The position numbers and the translations under genes were made by a program. From Candidatus Methylomirabilota bacterium (GTDB taxonomy: Bacteria; Methylomirabilota; Methylomirabilia; Methylomirabilales; 2-02-FULL-66-22), in contig JACQVO010000028.1 of NCBI GenBank assembly GCA_016209725.1, positions 1-6,887 on the forward strand: a stretch of DNA of 6,887 nucleotides, written 5' to 3'. This document shows positions 1 through 6,150 of the stretch, piece after piece. Position 1 is the first letter of the stretch. Every line of letters starts with the position of its first letter. Under the pieces are notes generated by a model. That model made no database searches. It was not told the origin of the DNA and saw nothing but the letters and a program-made list of their open reading frames with translations.

Positions 1-31
1 CCCTTCCGCAATCCTGCCAAGGCCTCTCCTG

Positions 32-700
32 TCAGTTCTGCCGGCCGGGGGACCTCTCGGCGGGGGCGTTCCGGTCGGACAGGCGGGCCAGAACAGCCAC
101 GAGATGGTCCTGCACCACGGTCAACCGCGTCCCGACCTCGACCGCCTCCAGCGCCTGCTGCCGCGTCTCGGCATCCGTGATGGCCGCCCCGGCGATCCGA
201 TCCACGATGATGCCTGGATCCTTGACCCCGCTGAAGATCTTGGTGGTCTCGCTCTGACCCTTGTGCACCTCCGATAGGATCCGCAGGTAGAACACCTTGA
301 GGCGTTCCACCCGGTCGGCCAGCCCCTTGGGGTCCGCATCGAGGTATCGGTCCGGTAGCGGCCGGGCGCGGACCAGCCGATAGGGTTTGTCGGAGGGCAG
401 CTCGGTCGTGACGGCGATGCGCATCGTCCCGCGCAGCAGGATATTGAAGCGCCCGTCGGCGAGTTCCTCCTGCTGGATGATCTCCCCCGCCCCCGCGATG
501 GGGTACACCGGAGGGCGGCCGTAGTAATCCTTCTCCCAGCCGGGCTTCAGGAGCGCCATGGCAAGGCGCTTTTCCCCGGCCAGACAGTCGCGCACCATCT
601 GGCGATAGCGCGGCTCGAAGATATGCAGCGGCAGGAGCGTGTGGGGGAACAGCACCACGTCCGGCAGCGGGAAGATTGGAATGTGAATAACGGCACTCAT
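32..700 (-). CDS. Stand-alone Lon N-terminal (substrate-binding) domain protein
   Basis: The 222-residue protein opens with IPIFPLPDVVLFPHTLLPLH (about residues 7-26) and then IFEPRYRQMV. This is the hallmark start of the Lon protease N-terminal domain (PUA-like, LON_substr_bdg family). FNILLRGTMRIAV near residues 86-98 matches the conserved 'G..R..I' strand of the same domain. The C-terminal half is mostly helical and ends in a polar tail. There is no AAA+ ATPase module and no Ser-Lys protease domain, so it cannot be a protease by itself. Length fits the common stand-alone family of about 200-230 residues. Such proteins are thought to bind unfolded or target proteins, but their role is largely unknown. 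The start is the ATG at 698-700, directly before the conserved domain; no strong Shine-Dalgarno is visible in front of it. It lies 170 bases downstream of the SDR gene on the same strand and may have its own promoter near 754-762. Family assignment is confident; function is not. Confidence 0.9.
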   Translation of the reverse strand: MSAVIHIPIFPLPDVVLFPHTLLPLHIFEPRYRQMVRDCLAGEKRLAMALLKPGWEKDYYGRPPVYPIAGAGEIIQQEELADGRFNILLRGTMRIAVTTELPSDKPYRLVRARPLPDRYLDADPKGLADRVERLKVFYLRILSEVHKGQSETTKIFSGVKDPGIIVDRIAGAAITDAETRQQALEAVEVGTRLTVVQDHLVAVLARLSDRNAPAERSPGRQN

Positions 701-745
701 GGGTCGTCAGCGGCAGCCCGAACCGTCCGATTCCGAAGATGATCA

Positions 746-768
746 GTGGCGCTAAGATACCACGCCAC
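746..768 (-). promoter_or_regulatory. Candidate extended -10 promoter inside an inverted repeat, upstream of the Lon-domain gene
   Basis: Read on the minus strand, 762-754 gives TGG-TATCTT, an extended -10 (TGn plus TATCTT, 4 of 6 matches to TATAAT). No good -35 stands at 17 bp. The site is framed by a perfect 6-bp inverted repeat, GTGGCG (746-751) and CGCCAC (763-768), with 11 bases between the arms, a layout that could be an operator. A transcript would start near 747, about 47 bases before the ATG. This is inference from motif and position only. Confidence 0.3.
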
Positions 769-870
769 AGAAAGACACGGAAGCAGAAGAACGGCAGCGA
801 TCGGCCAGAGGGCGATGACGCCAGCCCCGCCAGGGACCGCCTCGTTCCCTCGGGCCGCCTCTCGCCCGCT

Positions 871-1662
871 CTACATGATGCTTCGCACCAGTCCTCCGTC
901 CACCTGGACCGTCACCCCCGTGATGTATCTGGCGCGGTCCGAGGCCAGAAACACGATCATGCCGGCGACGTCTTCCGGATCTCCAATCCGACCGAGGGGG
1001 ACCTCCGCCTCCCGTAGCCGCTTCGTCTCTTCGAAGCTCTTTCCCAACCTCTGGCCCCACACGGTCAACATCTGCCGCTGGCGGTCGGTCATGATGAGGC
1101 CCGGAAGGACGTTGTTGACGCGGATCCTGTCTTTGGCCAGCTCCAGGGAGAGGGACTTCGCCAGACCGATGACGCCGGAACGGATCGAATTCGACAGGAT
1201 CAGGTTGTCCACAGGGGTCTTGACCGAGATGGACTGGAGGTTGATGATCGCGCCGCCACCAGCCCTTCGCATGTGGGGCAGGACTTCGCGCACCAGGCGG
1301 ACCGTGCTGAGGAGGTTCAGCTCGAAGGCCGATTGCCACCTGGCATCGTCCATGTCATCGAACACGCCCGGGGGCGGACCCCCGGCGTTGCTCACCAGGA
1401 TGTTCACCGTGCCCCAGCGCGCCACGGTCTCCCGGACGACCCGCTTGACGTCGTCATACCTGGTCACGTCGGCCGGCACCGCAAGCACCTCGGCCCGCCA
1501 CCTCTCCCGGACCTCCTGGGCGGCGTTGCCCAGATCCGTCTCGCCGCGGGCCAGCATGGTCACTCGCGCCCCTTCGGCGGCCAGTCCCATGGCGGCGGCC
1601 TTGCCCATCCCTTTGCTGGAGGCGGCCACGATGGCCACCTTTCCCTTCAGGCCAAGATCCAT
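871..1662 (-). CDS. Atypical short-chain dehydrogenase/reductase (FabG-like) lacking the catalytic Tyr-Lys pair
   Basis: The 263-residue protein has a full SDR layout. A Rossmann start, KVAIVAASSKGMGKA, has a modified glycine motif (ASSKGMG, residues 14-20, in place of TGxxxGxG). It also has D65-V66 after strand 3, NAG at 92-94, the N116 region in FELNLLST, S144/S146 in NLQSIS, PG at 187-188 and a C-terminal VDGG at 254-257. The family's YxxxK catalytic motif is replaced by S157-N-S-I-R161, aligned by the following GVIGLAKSL. From memory this resembles the CDD group 'BKR-like SDR-like', whose members have imperfect cofactor and catalytic motifs. Classical Tyr-based hydride transfer is therefore doubtful; the substrate is unknown. 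The start is the ATG at 1660-1662, just before the Rossmann strand; the frame stays open further upstream but encodes nothing SDR-like. A G-rich stretch lies 4-10 bases upstream. The gene ends with TAG at the normal SDR C-terminus and is divergent from the ThDP-enzyme gene. Confidence 0.9.
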   Translation of the reverse strand: MDLGLKGKVAIVAASSKGMGKAAAMGLAAEGARVTMLARGETDLGNAAQEVRERWRAEVLAVPADVTRYDDVKRVVRETVARWGTVNILVSNAGGPPPGVFDDMDDARWQSAFELNLLSTVRLVREVLPHMRRAGGGAIINLQSISVKTPVDNLILSNSIRSGVIGLAKSLSLELAKDRIRVNNVLPGLIMTDRQRQMLTVWGQRLGKSFEETKRLREAEVPLGRIGDPEDVAGMIVFLASDRARYITGVTVQVDGGLVRSIM

Positions 1663-1684
1663 ATGACCCCCCAAGAGAGCCTCA

Positions 1685-1738
1685 GCCTCGAGCACCTCGC
1701 CCAATCCCCCTCCCGCAGAGAGGGGGATTCGCCGAGGC
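1685..1738 (-). repeat. Perfect 10-bp hairpin in the SDR leader region
   Basis: AATCCCCCTC (1703-1712) and GAGGGGGATT (1720-1729) are exact reverse complements around a 7-base loop (1713-1719). A weaker outer pair, GCCTCG (1685-1690) with CGAGGC (1733-1738), could extend it. It lies between the candidate SDR promoter and the SDR start codon, so it would fold in that mRNA's 5' leader. No U-tract follows on either strand, so it does not look like an intrinsic terminator. It may be a regulatory hairpin, an mRNA stabiliser, or one copy of a dispersed REP-like palindrome; the sequence here cannot decide. Confidence 0.55.
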
Positions 1739-1786
1739 CGCCAATGGTTAAGGACGAGATCAACCCGCACCTGGCAGGCGTTGGGG

Positions 1787-1815
1787 ATTATACTCGGGCG
1801 CCTGTCTCCCACCAA
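1787..1815 (-). promoter_or_regulatory. Candidate promoter of the SDR gene
   Basis: On the minus strand, 1792-1787 reads TATAAT, a perfect -10. At 17 bp spacing, 1815-1810 reads TTGGTG, a half-match to the -35 (TTG kept). Transcription would start near 1780 and give a leader of about 118 bases containing the hairpin. The same bases read TATACT on the plus strand (1789-1794), but without a matching plus-strand -35. Confidence 0.45.
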
Positions 1816-1861
1816 AGAGAAACGAGTACGGACAAAGTGCGCGGCCAGTGAGAGTTTCCAC

Positions 1862-1890
1862 TTGATAGCCCCTGCCCCCGGGTGTTCAAT
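1862..1890 (+). promoter_or_regulatory. Candidate promoter of the ThDP-enzyme gene
   Basis: TTGATA (1862-1867, 5 of 6 matches to TTGACA) is followed after exactly 17 bp by TTCAAT (1885-1890, 4 of 6 matches to TATAAT). Transcription would begin near 1897, about 64 bases before the ATG at 1961. This is a motif match only; no operator-like repeat was found around it. Confidence 0.4.
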
Positions 1891-1960
1891 TGGCTCAAAG
1901 GAGCCCGTGTTCCGCTGCGCCGACGAAGAGCTGAGGGGACCCAGAAGAAGGAGCCGACAC

Positions 1961-3598
1961 ATGAAGGTTGCCGCCGCGGTCGCCGAGATCCTGAAACGCG
2001 AAGGGCTGGAGTTCCTCATCGGATACCCCGTCAATCCCATCATCGAGGCGGCGGCTCAGGCCGACGTCCGGACCATCATCGTCCGCCAGGAACGGACCGG
2101 CCTGCACATGGCGGATGCGGTGGGCCGGCTGTCCTCCGGACAGCGGATCGGCGTCTTCGCCATGCAGCACGGTCCCGGGACCGAGAACTCCTTCGGCGGC
2201 GTGGCCCAGGCGTGGAGCGAGTCGGCGCCGATCGTCGTCCTGGCCGCCGGCTACCCGCGCCGGCTGACCAACATCCCGCCCTACTTCAACGCCTTCGTGA
2301 ATTTCCGGAACATCACCAAGTGGTGCGAGCAGGTCACCTGCGCCGACGCCATCCCGGATGCCCTGCGCCGCGCCTTCACCCAGGTCCGGAACGGCCGCCC
2401 GCGGCCCGTCCTGGTGGAGATCCCGACCGATGTCTTCCCCGAGGAGGTGCCCGAGCCGTTCACCTACCGCCCCACCTTCGGGACGCGGTCGGGTCCCGAC
2501 CCCCGGGCCGTCGCCGAGGCGGCCCGGGTCCTCGTCGAGGCGGAGCGCCCCGTCATCTATGCCGGGCAGGGGGTCCATTATGCCCGCGCCTGGCAGCCGC
2601 TCCGGGAGCTGGCGGAGCTCCTGGAGGCGCCGGTGACGACGAGCCTCCAGGGCAAGAGCGCCTTTCCCGAGGACGACCCCCTGTCGCTGGGATCCGGCGG
2701 GCGCTCCCTCCCGAAGACCGTCCACACCTTCCTGCAGCGGGCGGACGTCATCCTCGGCATCGGCTGCCGCTTCGCGACGAGCAATTTCGCCGTCCCCATC
2801 CCCCGGGGCAAGGTCATCGTCCACGCCACGCTGGATGCCGCCGACCTCAACAAGAGCGTCCCCGCCGACCACGCCCTGATCGGAGACGCGGGGCTGACGC
2901 TCGAGGCCCTGCTCGCCGAGGTCGGGGAGCGTCTGGGGGGATCCCCCCGGGGCAGGCACGGCGCGGTCGCCCGGGAGATCAAGACCATCAAGGCGGAGTG
3001 GCTCGCGGCCTGGATGCCGAAGCTGACCTCGGACGAGATTCCCCTCTCGCCGTACCGCGTGATCTGGGACCTGCTTCACACCGTGGACCGGGCCAGCACC
3101 GTGATCACCCACGATGCGGGCAGCCCGCGGGACCAGCTCTCCCCGTTCTGGGAGACCGTCGCCCCCCTGACCTATCTCGGCTGGGGCAAGACCACGCAGC
3201 TCGGGTACGGGCTCGGGCTGATGATGGGCGCCAAGCTGGCGGCCCCGGAGAAGCTGTGTGTCAACGTCTGGGGGGATGCGGCCATCGGTTTCACCGGCAT
3301 GGACTTCGAGACCGCCGTGCGGGAACGCATTCCCGTCCTGTCCATCCTGCTGAACAACTTCTCCATGGCCATGGAGCTGCCCGTCATGCAGGTGGCAACC
3401 GAGAAGTACCGCAGCACGGACATTTCCGGCAACTACGCCGAGATGGCCCGGGCCTTCGGCGCATACGGAGAGCGGGTGACGCAGCCGGGCGAGATCATCC
3501 CCGCCATCCGGCGCGGGATCCGGAAGACCCAGGAGGGCGTGCCGGTCCTGCTCGAATTCCTCACCGCCAAGGAGATCGAATTCTCGCTGTTCAAGTAA
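1961..3598 (+). CDS. Thiamine-diphosphate-dependent enzyme, acetolactate synthase-like
   Basis: The 545-residue protein has the three-domain plan of the ALS/pyruvate decarboxylase superfamily. The N-terminal pyrimidine-binding domain (about 1-165) carries the ThDP-activating glutamate E44 in VRQERTGLHMADAVGRL, the GPG turn at 71-73 and RPVLVEIPTDVF (148-159). The central domain (about 180-325) includes ERPVIYAGQGV and ADVILGIGCRF. The C-terminal diphosphate-binding domain (about 365-545) has GWGKTTQLGYGLGLMMGAKL and the metal/ThDP motif starting G438-D439-A440 and ending N465-N466; the third residue is Ala where GDG is usual. Such enzymes cleave or join carbon next to a 2-keto group (decarboxylase, synthase or lyase). 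Acetolactate, sulfoacetaldehyde, oxalyl-CoA and benzoylformate branches are all possible, and the substrate cannot be named here. The start is the ATG at 1961, with AAGGAG at 1948-1953 (7-base gap); the open frame continues upstream to 1781 but there lacks family similarity. It is divergent from the SDR gene and 174 bases upstream of the regulator gene. Confidence 0.9.
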   Translation: MKVAAAVAEILKREGLEFLIGYPVNPIIEAAAQADVRTIIVRQERTGLHMADAVGRLSSGQRIGVFAMQHGPGTENSFGGVAQAWSESAPIVVLAAGYPRRLTNIPPYFNAFVNFRNITKWCEQVTCADAIPDALRRAFTQVRNGRPRPVLVEIPTDVFPEEVPEPFTYRPTFGTRSGPDPRAVAEAARVLVEAERPVIYAGQGVHYARAWQPLRELAELLEAPVTTSLQGKSAFPEDDPLSLGSGGRSLPKTVHTFLQRADVILGIGCRFATSNFAVPIPRGKVIVHATLDAADLNKSVPADHALIGDAGLTLEALLAEVGERLGGSPRGRHGAVAREIKTIKAEWLAAWMPKLTSDEIPLSPYRVIWDLLHTVDRASTVITHDAGSPRDQLSPFWETVAPLTYLGWGKTTQLGYGLGLMMGAKLAAPEKLCVNVWGDAAIGFTGMDFETAVRERIPVLSILLNNFSMAMELPVMQVATEKYRSTDISGNYAEMARAFGAYGERVTQPGEIIPAIRRGIRKTQEGVPVLLEFLTAKEIEFSLFK

Positions 3599-3695
3599 AG
3601 CGCACCTGCCGTCCCCGGACCTCCGCGGCCGCCCGCCCGGGGCCGGAATCGGCGCGCCTGCCGCGCCTCGCCCGCCCCTTGTTGGAAAATTCCCC

Positions 3696-3724
3696 TTGAC
3701 ACCAGGAACAGGGGTTGATATGTA
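3696..3724 (+). promoter_or_regulatory. Sigma-70 promoter of the regulator-TRAP operon
   Basis: TTGACA (3696-3701, perfect -35) is followed by a 17-bp spacer and TATGTA (3719-3724, 4 of 6 matches to TATAAT). The region is locally AT-rich in an otherwise GC-rich stretch. Transcription would begin near 3731, about 42 bases before the ATG at 3773. This is the clearest promoter in the window, and it isolates the regulator-TRAP genes from the ThDP-enzyme gene as their own transcription unit. Confidence 0.75.
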
Positions 3725-3735
3725 GTAAAACTACA
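3721..3735. promoter_or_regulatory. Palindromic operator, probably for the RpiR/HexR-like regulator
   Basis: TGTAGT-AAA-ACTACA is a perfect inverted repeat (6-bp arms, 3-bp centre). It overlaps the -10 element and covers the expected transcription start. The layout is the one I recall for HexR-type RpiR regulators (TGTAAT-like arms around an A/T centre), and the adjacent gene encodes such a protein. A bound dimer would block RNA polymerase, so autorepression of the regulator-TRAP operon, relieved by a ligand, is the natural reading. The palindrome is seen directly; which protein binds it is inferred. Confidence 0.7.
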
Positions 3736-3772
3736 ACCGACATTCGCTCGGGTTACCCCGGCTGGTGAGGCC

Positions 3773-4660
3773 ATGCAGCGCCGACAGAAAGCACAGCCGC
3801 TTGCCATCCCCGGGAGGGCGCGGGGGGTGCTGACGAGGGCCCGGGAGCGGCTCGACGACCTTCGCGACTCCGAGAAGAAGGTGGCCCAGTCCGTCCTGAG
3901 CGCTCCCGACAGGGTCATCTACCAGTCCATCAGCGAGCTGGCCGAGAACGCGGGAACCAGCGAGCCCACGGTGCTCCGCTTCTGTCGCGCCCTGGGCTTC
4001 CGGGGATACCACGACCTGAAGATCCACCTGGCGCAGGATCTCGTCCCCGAGGTGAAGCAGATCCACGAAGACGTCAACGCCGGGGACGACGCCGCCTCGC
4101 TCGCCCGGAAGGTCTTCACCGCGAATGCCATCGCGCTGAACAGCACCCTCGACATCCTGGATCCTGCCATGGTGGACAAGGCCATCCGCGCCCTGGCCGC
4201 GGCCAAGCGGATTGAGTTCTTCGGTCTGGGCGGCTCCGGGGCGGTGGCCATGGATGCCTACCACAAGTTCTTCAGGCTCGGGATCCCCTGCGCCTGGCAC
4301 AACGATTCCCACATGCAGGCCATGTCGGCGGCCCTGATGACTCTCAGACACGTGCTCGTGGTGATCTCCCACTCGGGATCTACGAAGGATATCGTGGAGG
4401 CCCTGGAGATCGCCAAGGGCGGCGGCGCCACCACCATCGCCATCATCAGTCACCGGAAGTCCCCCGTGGCCTCCATGGTGGACATTCCCCTGTGCGTCCA
4501 CGCCAAGGAGACAGGCTTCAAGCCGGAACCCATGTCCTCCCGCATCGCGCATCTGTGCGTGATCGACGTCCTGGCGGTCGGCGTGGCCCTGAAGCGGCGC
4601 GAGGTGGTGGCGGCCACGCTCCAGAAGACGCGCAGGGCGCTCGTGAACAAGCGGTACTGA
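3773..4660 (+). CDS. RpiR-family transcriptional regulator (HexR-like: HTH plus SIS domain)
   Basis: The 295-residue protein has an N-terminal HTH_6 domain (about 20-95) with the recognition helix in AGTSEPTVLRFCRALGF (60-76), followed by RGYHDLKIHLAQDL. A sugar-isomerase (SIS) ligand domain (about 130-270) shows FFGLGGSGAVAMDAYHKFF and the phosphosugar-binding loop ISHSGST (198-204). The C-terminal order of motifs (SRIAHLCVIDVLAVG and then a short basic tail) resembles HexR, which senses keto-deoxy-phosphogluconate, but the ligand here is unknown. It probably binds the palindrome at 3721-3735 and represses its own operon. The ATG at 3773 has GGTGAGG only 2 bases upstream. A GTG at 3827 (residue 19) has GGGAGG at 3812-3817 with a better 9-base gap, and begins closer to where family similarity starts, so the first 18 basic residues may not be translated. 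It lies 20 bases upstream of dctQ, surely co-transcribed. Confidence 0.93.
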   Translation: MQRRQKAQPLAIPGRARGVLTRARERLDDLRDSEKKVAQSVLSAPDRVIYQSISELAENAGTSEPTVLRFCRALGFRGYHDLKIHLAQDLVPEVKQIHEDVNAGDDAASLARKVFTANAIALNSTLDILDPAMVDKAIRALAAAKRIEFFGLGGSGAVAMDAYHKFFRLGIPCAWHNDSHMQAMSAALMTLRHVLVVISHSGSTKDIVEALEIAKGGGATTIAIISHRKSPVASMVDIPLCVHAKETGFKPEPMSSRIAHLCVIDVLAVGVALKRREVVAATLQKTRRALVNKRY

Positions 4661-4680
4661 CGGCCGAGCGGAGGTGGCGC

Positions 4681-5196
4681 ATGTCGCTGAGTGGCTTTGA
4701 ACGGGTCCTGGTCGCCGGCAACCGGGCCGTCATCTTCCTCATGATGGCCGTGATGGCGACGCTGGTGTTCGTCAACGTCATCACGCGGTACGTCTTCAAC
4801 TTTTCGATCATCTGGGCCGAAGAGGTCTCGCAGTACCTGATGGTCTGGATCGCCTACCTGGGCGCCGGCCTCGCCCTCCGCCAGGGGCGGCACGTGGCCA
4901 TCGAGATGTTCCAGGACCGCGTGCGGGCCCCCCTGGGCAGAGCGCTGCGGGCCGCCATTGCCGGGATGATCCTGGTCTTCCTCGCGGTGCTCGCGGTCCT
5001 CGGGTTCCAGTTCGTGGCCTTCGCCTGGGTCCAGGAGACCCCGGTTCTCAACATCTCCCTGGGCATCCCGTACCTGGCCGTGCCGATCGGGGCCATGCTG
5101 TTCGTTCTGCACCTCGGTTTCGTGTTCCGGGGCTACGTGCAGAAACAGTTCGAGCCCGTCCACGTCCTGGACGAGTTGGCCGAGACGCAGGGGTAG
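4681..5196 (+). CDS. dctQ: TRAP transporter small permease (DctQ family)
   Basis: The 171-residue membrane protein has four predicted transmembrane segments (about 13-35, 48-66, 89-113 and 128-150). The DctQ signature lies in the first half: VNVITRYVFNFSIIWAEEVS (31-50) and then YLMVWIAYLGAGLALRQGRH (52-71). Length is typical of the family (150-200). DctQ pairs with DctM in the inner membrane and is needed for sodium- or proton-driven uptake of organic acids delivered by DctP. The start is the ATG at 4681, with GGAGGT at 4670-4675; the frame stays open further upstream only as a shadow of the regulator gene. The stop is TAG at 5194-5196, then GGC, then the dctM ATG in the same reading frame, so readthrough would give a natural-looking QM fusion. 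The gene symbol is used generically for the family; the substrate is unknown. Confidence 0.93.
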   Translation: MSLSGFERVLVAGNRAVIFLMMAVMATLVFVNVITRYVFNFSIIWAEEVSQYLMVWIAYLGAGLALRQGRHVAIEMFQDRVRAPLGRALRAAIAGMILVFLAVLAVLGFQFVAFAWVQETPVLNISLGIPYLAVPIGAMLFVLHLGFVFRGYVQKQFEPVHVLDELAETQG

Positions 5197-5199
5197 GGC

Positions 5200-6150
5200 A
5201 TGGGCACCACGCTCATCGTCACGTTCCTTATCGGGCTGTTCATCGGGCTCCCCGTCTCCTTCGCCATGGGCATGTCCGGCTTCCTGGCCCTGCTCATCGA
5301 GGGAAAGCTCTCTCTGCTCACCGTCCCCCAGCGCTTCTTCAACGGCATCAACTCGTTCCCGCTCATGGCCGTGCCCTTCTTCATTCTGGCTGCCGACCTC
5401 ATGACGGCGAGCGGGATCACCCGGACCCTCCTCACCTTCTCCAACAACCTGGTCGGCCACATCCGGGGCGGCCTCGGACACGTGAACGTGCTCACCTCGA
5501 TGCTCTTCGCCGGCATCAGCGGGTCGGCCCTCGCGGATGCCGCCGGACCCGGGGCGATCGAGATGCGCATGATGCATCGGGCGGGCTACGATCAATACTA
5601 CTCCGCCGCGCTGAGCGCCGCCACCGCGACCATCGGCCCCATCATCCCGCCCAGCATCATCATGGTGATCTACGCCATCACCGACAACAAGGTGACCATC
5701 GCGGGCCTGTTCCTGGCGGGGGTGGTCCCGGGGATCCTGCTCGGCATCGCCCTCTCGATCACCAACCACATCATCGCCATCCGCCGCCACTACCTGTTCC
5801 GCTCCCCGCTCGTCACCTGGCGGGAGCGGCTCCTCAGCATGGGGCGGGCGGTGCCGGCCCTCCTCATGCCGGCCATCATCATCGGCGGGATCCTGAGCGG
5901 CGTCTTCACCGCCACCGAAGCCTCGGCCGTGGCGGTCTTCTACGCCCTGATTGTGGGATTCTTTGTCACGAAGCACCTGACGCTCCGCACCCTCCCCAAG
6001 GTGGTCGTGCAGAGCGCTCTCGTCACCTCGGCGGCCCTGCTCATCGTCTCCATGGCCTCGCTCTTCGCGGCCATCCTCACCCTGGCCCAGGTTCCGCAGG
6101 CGGTGGCCGCCTTCATCGCCGGGATCACTCAGGATCCCATGACCGTGTAG
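5200..6150 (+). CDS. dctM: TRAP transporter large permease DctM, N-terminal 316 residues ending at a premature amber codon
   Basis: This is the first three quarters of a DctM subunit, the 12-13-segment permease that moves the substrate. Conserved blocks in order are FPLMAVPFFILAADLMTASG (53-72), GGLGHVNVLTSMLFAGISGS (90-109) with ADAAGPGAIEM following, ATIGPIIPPSIIM (143-155) and GVFTATEASAVAVFYAL (234-250). The frame then meets TAG at 6148-6150 in the middle of the conserved C-terminal half. Family members are about 425-430 residues; the frame with the amber read through gives 429. The ATG at 5200 has AGGGG at 5189-5193. As written, this product lacks the last transmembrane segments and the second substrate-path signature, and would probably not transport. 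It may be a nonsense mutation, a population variant or assembly error, or a suppressed codon. A one-base substitution is the simplest cause, because there is no frame change. Confidence 0.88.
   Translation: MGTTLIVTFLIGLFIGLPVSFAMGMSGFLALLIEGKLSLLTVPQRFFNGINSFPLMAVPFFILAADLMTASGITRTLLTFSNNLVGHIRGGLGHVNVLTSMLFAGISGSALADAAGPGAIEMRMMHRAGYDQYYSAALSAATATIGPIIPPSIIMVIYAITDNKVTIAGLFLAGVVPGILLGIALSITNHIIAIRRHYLFRSPLVTWRERLLSMGRAVPALLMPAIIIGGILSGVFTATEASAVAVFYALIVGFFVTKHLTLRTLPKVVVQSALVTSAALLIVSMASLFAAILTLAQVPQAVAAFIAGITQDPMTV

Noticed and set aside
746..1666. A 306-codon plus-strand frame opposite the SDR gene
   Set aside because: Its product is Ser/Arg/Thr/Pro-rich without family motifs, while the minus strand carries the full SDR fold in order.
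1895..3112. A 405-codon minus-strand frame opposite the ThDP-enzyme gene
   Set aside because: It has no recognisable domain and a composition typical of shadow frames. The opposite strand encodes a complete conserved enzyme with a good ribosome site.
3626..3645. GC-rich hairpin (CGGCC and GGCCG arms, 10-base loop) after the ThDP-enzyme gene as a terminator
   Set aside because: The arms are only 5 bp in a nearly all-G/C stretch and no T-run follows. A terminator is expected here but this one is not convincing.
3675..3698. Direct repeat CCCCTTG (3675-3681 and 3692-3698) at the regulator promoter
   Set aside because: Seven bases twice at 17-bp spacing is weak evidence in C-rich DNA, and the second copy merely overlaps the -35. 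The palindrome at 3721-3735 is a far better operator candidate.
1882..3699. A 605-codon plus-strand frame overlapping the ThDP-enzyme gene in another frame
   Set aside because: It is an Arg/Gly/Pro/His-rich product caused by high G+C, with no ribosome site. The overlapping frame has the catalytic Glu and the GDx...NN motif.
6148..6150. Pyrrolysine insertion at the dctM amber codon
   Set aside because: Pyrrolysine is known from methylamine methyltransferases and few other proteins, and DctM has no such role. No pyl genes or pyrrolysine tRNA are visible in this window.
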